A stretch of 8,741 nt of DNA from Actinomycetales bacterium (GTDB taxonomy: Bacteria; Actinomycetota; Actinomycetes; Actinomycetales; Dermabacteraceae). The stretch covers positions 1-8,741 of the forward strand of contig JAAZLF010000458.1 in the NCBI GenBank assembly GCA_012799425.1, given 5' to 3'. Of the stretch, positions 6,210 through 8,741 are shown in pieces. How positions within the stretch are numbered: the first letter of the stretch is position 1; every line of letters starts with the position of its first letter. The notes beneath the pieces are model-generated. The model was not told where the DNA came from, did not search any database, and saw nothing but the letters and a program-made list of their open reading frames with translations. Both the position numbers and the translations under genes were made by a program.

Positions 6210-6244
6210 GAGGCGCTCCGCGCGCAGAACGCAGACGGCGTCTC
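6210..6244. terminator. Weak hairpin in the convergent gap, possible bidirectional terminator
   Basis: GAGGCGCT (6210-6217) can pair with GGCGTCTC (6237-6244), with two G-U-type pairs and a 19-base loop. It fills the 45-base gap between the racemase stop (6199) and the convergent ligase stop (6245). No T-run follows on either strand, and the structure is modest. Confidence 0.3.
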
Positions 6245-7540
6245 TCAGAACCCGGAGTCGGTGGGCCGGGGGTAGTGGCGCAGGAACTTGCGCACGTGAT
6301 TGAGCCCGACGATCCGCGCATAGCGGCGTGCCCAGCTGCCGTCCGCGGGGTAGGTCCACGGGTTGCGCACGCCGCGCCGCGCGACCGTGCGGACCCAGCG
6401 CTTCAGCGCGGGATCGCGCAGATAGCGCGTCAGCAGCGGCATCGGGACCAGGGAGTAGAGGATCTCGTCGAACTCCGTGACCGGCTCGATCCGGCGCTTC
6501 TCGATGGCATCGGCGACGACGAAGCGGGCCACGTTCGCCCCGGCCGCCGAGACGTAGAAGTTGTTGCGCCCGATACGGGCGTTGACCTCGAAGAACTTCC
6601 AGCTGCCGTCGCGCGGGTCACGCCTGACGTCGAAGTTCGCGTAGCCGCGGTAGCCGGTCGCCTCGAGCAGGGTCCGAGCCTGCTCGAGCGCGTCGTCGAA
6701 GGGGGTGGTGATCATCGCGGCGGGCCTGCCCAGCGCGTCGGGAGTGTGCTCGCCCAGCAGCACCCGGGCTGAGCACAGGAGCGTCACCCGCCCCGCGGCG
6801 TCGGTGTAGGCGGTGATCGAGCCCTCTGCGGTGTCGTCGCCGGGGATCAGCTCCTGGACGACCAGGCGCCCGGCGTAGCCCGCTGCGGCGATGGAGCGCA
6901 CCAGGGTGTCGAGCTCGTCCGCGCTCTCGAGGAACCACACCTTCTTCTTGCCCTCGAAGCGCACTCCGGCCATGTCCGCGGTCCGGGCGGCCTTCATCAC
7001 GAGCGGGAAAGGAAGCTCGGTGCGAGGGGGCTCCCAGCTCGCGTCCCGCGGCGTGCGCAGATCGATGACCTCCGTGCGCGGGGTCGCGACCCCGTGCTCG
7101 AGGCACAGCTGCGAGAACTCCGCCTTGTCCGAGAGGCGCTCGAGGACATCGGCCTCGAGGATCGGCAGCACGTAGTGCTCGAGCAGGCGCTCGCGATGGT
7201 CGCTCATCAGCTGCACCAGGGAGTCGGCGTTGGCCAGCAGGAGCTGGGGGCGCACCCCTCCGCGCTCGACGGCCAGCGCGACCGCGCGATCGATCAGTGC
7301 CTCGTCGCTCGCCGAGCCGCCGAGCTCGATCACCTCGCAGGAGACCGAGCGGCGCATCGGCTCGACGCCGACCTTCGTGATCACCGTCGCGACGATGCCG
7401 TACTCCTCGTGGAAGGCGCGCGCGAGGGTGTAGACGCCGAGTCCCGAGCCCAGCAGCACCAGATCGAAGGCCGACGGGGCCGGAGAGGTCCCGGAACCGG
7501 GTGCGGCACGGCGGGACGAGGACATCTCAGACTGCGGCAT
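6245..7540 (-). CDS. Second ATP-grasp carboxylate-amine ligase, paralogue of the 4077-5420 ligase
   Basis: 431 residues, alignable with the other ligase over nearly its whole length. DLVLLGSGLGVYTLARAFHE (26-45) matches its N-terminus. Lys183 (LVMKA), GKKK (197-200), VVQELIPGDD (227-236), Asp304 (YANFDVR), Glu318 and Asn320 (FFEVNARIGRNNFY) supply the ATP-grasp nucleotide and metal sites, so it looks active. The shared C-terminal region includes NPWTYP near 393-398. The first 22 residues are Ser/Pro/Ala-rich and probably disordered. It converges on the racemase and has its own promoter, so it is expressed apart from the first ligase. It is a good candidate for the second residue of a two-residue bridge (for example D-Glu or a second D-Asp), but the substrate is inference. 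The start at 7540 is chosen because TAGGAT ends 7 bases upstream; ATG 7546 and the internal ATG six codons in are alternatives. Confidence 0.8.
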   Translation of the reverse strand: MPQSEMSSSRRAAPGSGTSPAPSAFDLVLLGSGLGVYTLARAFHEEYGIVATVITKVGVEPMRRSVSCEVIELGGSASDEALIDRAVALAVERGGVRPQLLLANADSLVQLMSDHRERLLEHYVLPILEADVLERLSDKAEFSQLCLEHGVATPRTEVIDLRTPRDASWEPPRTELPFPLVMKAARTADMAGVRFEGKKKVWFLESADELDTLVRSIAAAGYAGRLVVQELIPGDDTAEGSITAYTDAAGRVTLLCSARVLLGEHTPDALGRPAAMITTPFDDALEQARTLLEATGYRGYANFDVRRDPRDGSWKFFEVNARIGRNNFYVSAAGANVARFVVADAIEKRRIEPVTEFDEILYSLVPMPLLTRYLRDPALKRWVRTVARRGVRNPWTYPADGSWARRYARIVGLNHVRKFLRHYPRPTDSGF

Positions 7541-7547
7541 GTGCATG

Positions 7548-7553
7548 ATCCTA
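7548..7553 (-). promoter_or_regulatory. -10 box (TAGGAT) of the second ligase, leaderless start
   Basis: TAGGAT on the minus strand ends 7 bases before the ATG at 7540. The seven bases (CATGCAC) hold no Shine-Dalgarno. The spacing is the same as for the TACACT box of the paralogous ligase at 4077. No convincing -35 is visible. Confidence 0.5.
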
Positions 7554-7575
7554 ATCGTGGAGGCTGACCGGGACG

Positions 7576-7617
7576 ACCTCGGGCACCCGGCGCGCGGGAG
7601 CGTCGGGTGCCCGAGGT
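7576..7617 (-). terminator. Strong 14-bp hairpin terminator downstream of the sugar permease genes
   Basis: ACCTCGGGCACCCG (7576-7589) and CGGGTGCCCGAGGT (7604-7617) form a perfect 14-bp stem around a 14-base loop. It lies 43 bases past the malG-type stop. There is no U-tract, but this is the most stable inverted repeat in the window. It should insulate the second ligase from the transporter operon. Confidence 0.75.
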
Positions 7618-7623
7618 GCTGCG

Positions 7624-7640
7624 GCGACCGGTGCGGTCGC
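7624..7640 (-). terminator. Small 6-bp hairpin between the permease stop and the main terminator
   Basis: GCGACC (7624-7629) and GGTCGC (7635-7640) form a 6-bp stem with the loop GGTGC. It precedes the 14-bp hairpin in the direction of transcription and may be an auxiliary terminator or a 3'-end protecting structure. Confidence 0.4.
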
Positions 7641-7659
7641 GGAGGAGGCGGGTCTGCGG

Positions 7660-8559
7660 TCAGCCCTTCACGGCTCCGGCCGTGGAGCCGCCCACGATGT
7701 ACCGCTGCAGGAACTGGTAGAGCAGGATCACGGGGACCATGACCATCACCGATCCTGCGGCGAAGACGCCCAGGTTGTTCGAGCGGTCCGAGGAGAACAT
7801 GCCGTACATGCCCACCGCGAGAGTCTTCTTCGAGTCGTCGGTGAGGAAGATCGAGCCGATCAGGAACTCGCTCATCGAACCGACCAGGGCCAGCAGCAGG
7901 GTGGTCGCCAGGATCGGGGTCATGGAGGGGACCAGGATCTTGCGGAAGGTCTGCCAGTGGGTGGCGCCGTCGATGATCGCGGCCTCGTCCAAGGACTTGG
8001 GGATCGTGTCGAAGAAGCCCTTGATCAGCCAGACCTGGCCGAAGGCGCCGCCCATCAGCACCGCGATGTAGCCGCCGAGGGTGTTCAGGCCCAGCATCGG
8101 CACCGCGTCGCCCAGGTCCGAGATCATCGTGTAGACGGCGATCATCGACAGGATCGCGGGGAACATCATGATCAGCAGCACGGCGAGCATGCCGCCGCGG
8201 CGGCCGCGGAAGCGGAAGCGGCTGAACGCGTAGGCGGCCAGCAGCGACAGGAACACCTGCCCGGTGGCGACGACACCGCACACGATGATCGTGTTGAGGT
8301 ACCAGCGAAGGAAGTTCGCCCGCTCGCCGCTGAGCATCACCGAGTAGTGCTCGAGGGTGACGCCCTGCGTGGGGATCAGACCGGCGGAGGTCAGCGAACC
8401 GCTCTGGTTCAGCGAGGCGGAGATGACGAACAGGATCGGGAAGACGGCGAAGACGACCGCCAGCACGCCGACGACGTGCCTCCAGCCGATCTCGGCGAAC
8501 CAACGGCCGAACGGCATGCGACGCTGCGCATCGATGCGCGGAGAAGTGGTGGTGCTCAT
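7660..8559 (-). CDS. malG: Carbohydrate ABC transporter permease, MalG type
   Basis: 299 residues, the usual size of MalG-type permeases of the CUT1 family. It has six hydrophobic segments, near 28-48, 87-112, 122-146, 160-180, 213-236 and 264-284. The large periplasmic loop with GVTLEHYSVML (66-76) is typical. The EAA loop that contacts the ATPase is EAAIIDGATHWQTFRKILVP (192-211), with its DGA core intact. With a MalF partner it would form the channel of a binding-protein-dependent importer for maltodextrin-type oligosaccharides. The actual sugar is not readable, and no ATPase or binding protein is in the window. It starts 20 bases after the MalF-type stop, with GGAAGGGG six bases before the ATG, so the two are one operon. 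In actinobacteria the ATPase is often a shared MsiK encoded elsewhere. The permease class is secure; maltose as substrate is a guess. Confidence 0.88.
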   Translation of the reverse strand: MSTTTSPRIDAQRRMPFGRWFAEIGWRHVVGVLAVVFAVFPILFVISASLNQSGSLTSAGLIPTQGVTLEHYSVMLSGERANFLRWYLNTIIVCGVVATGQVFLSLLAAYAFSRFRFRGRRGGMLAVLLIMMFPAILSMIAVYTMISDLGDAVPMLGLNTLGGYIAVLMGGAFGQVWLIKGFFDTIPKSLDEAAIIDGATHWQTFRKILVPSMTPILATTLLLALVGSMSEFLIGSIFLTDDSKKTLAVGMYGMFSSDRSNNLGVFAAGSVMVMVPVILLYQFLQRYIVGGSTAGAVKG

Positions 8560-8579
8560 GAGGGACCCCTTCCGCGGGC

Positions 8580-8741
8580 TCAGTTGACGTCTTCGAGGAC
8601 GTTGGTGAATCGGAACTGGATGGCCGCCAGGACACCGGTGAGGATGAACAGGCAGACCGAGACCGCAGAGGCGAAGCCGAAGTCGGCTCCGGAGCCGCCG
8701 AAGGCGATGCGGTAGACCATCGAGATCAGGATGTCCGTGGC
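8580..8741 (-). CDS. malF: Carbohydrate ABC transporter permease, MalF type, C-terminal fragment (5' end outside window)
   Basis: Only the last 53 residues are present; the gene continues past the window edge. The segment MVYRIAFGGSGADFGFASAV, then a hydrophobic helix ending LAAIQFRFTNVLEDVN, is the typical MalF-type C-terminus: an AFGxxxxxGxASA stretch before the last membrane helix and a short cytosolic tail with FRF. It is the upstream partner of the MalG-type permease, with 20 bases between them. A solute-binding protein gene would normally lie further upstream, beyond the window. The sugar specificity cannot be judged from this fragment. Confidence 0.85.
   Translation of the reverse strand, partial: ATDILISMVYRIAFGGSGADFGFASAVSVCLFILTGVLAAIQFRFTNVLEDVN

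Larger units (their letters stand above)
7562..7665 (-). repeat. Outer 9-bp inverted repeat enclosing two hairpins (possible three-way RNA junction)
   Basis: GGCTGACCG (7562-7570) is perfectly complementary to CGGTCAGCC (7657-7665), and both terminator hairpins lie between the arms. The right-hand arm contains the malG stop codon (7660-7662). The left-hand arm lies 8 bases upstream of the -10 box of the second ligase. Folding into a three-way junction is inferred. Confidence 0.35.

Noticed and set aside
7541..7546. ATG at 7546 as the start of the second ligase.
   Set aside because: It lies one base after the -10 box, so it would not be within the transcript. The ATG at 7540 is at the expected leaderless distance.
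6245..8635. A 796-codon open frame on the minus strand joining the second ligase to sequence across the MalG-type gene.
   Set aside because: The upstream half is an out-of-frame shadow of the permease and runs through a strong terminator. The ligase fold starts only after 7540.
1..8741. CRISPR arrays, tRNA or rRNA genes, insertion sequences, prophage or defence genes.
   Set aside because: I saw no regularly spaced direct repeats, no tRNA-like cloverleaf with conserved bases, no transposase or integrase motifs, and no composition shift suggesting recent transfer.

Overview
The window is about 70% GC, with almost only G or C at third codon positions. It carries an HspR-type repressor and looks like a high-GC Gram-positive actinobacterium. 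Two D-amino-acid ligase-like proteins next to an aspartate racemase, with no capsule or secondary-metabolite genes, suggest Dermabacteraceae (Brachybacterium-like). That genus call is an inference from gene content and from memory of its peptidoglycan type (A4gamma, dicarboxylic D-amino acid bridges). It has not been tested by any search.

Layout. (1) 2-295 (+): C-terminal part of hspR, ending in a hairpin that also holds the stop codon of the convergent operon. (2) 3306 down to 300 (-): a tight three-gene operon. An AlMGS/LafB-like GT4 glycosyltransferase overlaps a VTT (TVP38/TMEM64) membrane protein by ATGA, and a second CpoA/LafA-like GT4 enzyme starts 14 bases later. This fits stepwise synthesis of a diglycosyl-diacylglycerol membrane glycolipid or lipoteichoic acid anchor, with a candidate lipid translocase in the middle. 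(3) 3508-4005 (-): a PEBP (YbhB/YbcL) protein, divergent from the next gene. (4) 4077-6199 (+): an ATP-grasp D-aspartate-ligase-like enzyme overlapping an aspartate racemase by GTGA. (5) 6245-7540 (-): a second, diverged ATP-grasp ligase of the same family, convergent on the racemase. (6) 7660-8741 (-): a MalG-type and a truncated MalF-type sugar ABC permease, closed by a strong hairpin terminator.

How the genes may work together. Most of the window (about 300-7540) looks like cell-envelope construction. The racemase would make D-Asp, and the first ligase would attach it to the stem peptide of the peptidoglycan precursor. The second ligase is a good candidate to add the second dicarboxylic residue of a two-residue bridge. 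The glycosyltransferase/VTT operon would supply the membrane glycolipid.

Control. Four starts (3429, 4005, 4077, 7540) have a TANNNT box 6-7 bases before the ATG and no usable Shine-Dalgarno, which is the pattern of leaderless transcripts. An 18-bp palindrome at 3368-3385 lies in the probable leader of the glycolipid operon. No tRNA, rRNA, CRISPR array or insertion sequence was seen. No stretch over 300 bases lacks a gene.
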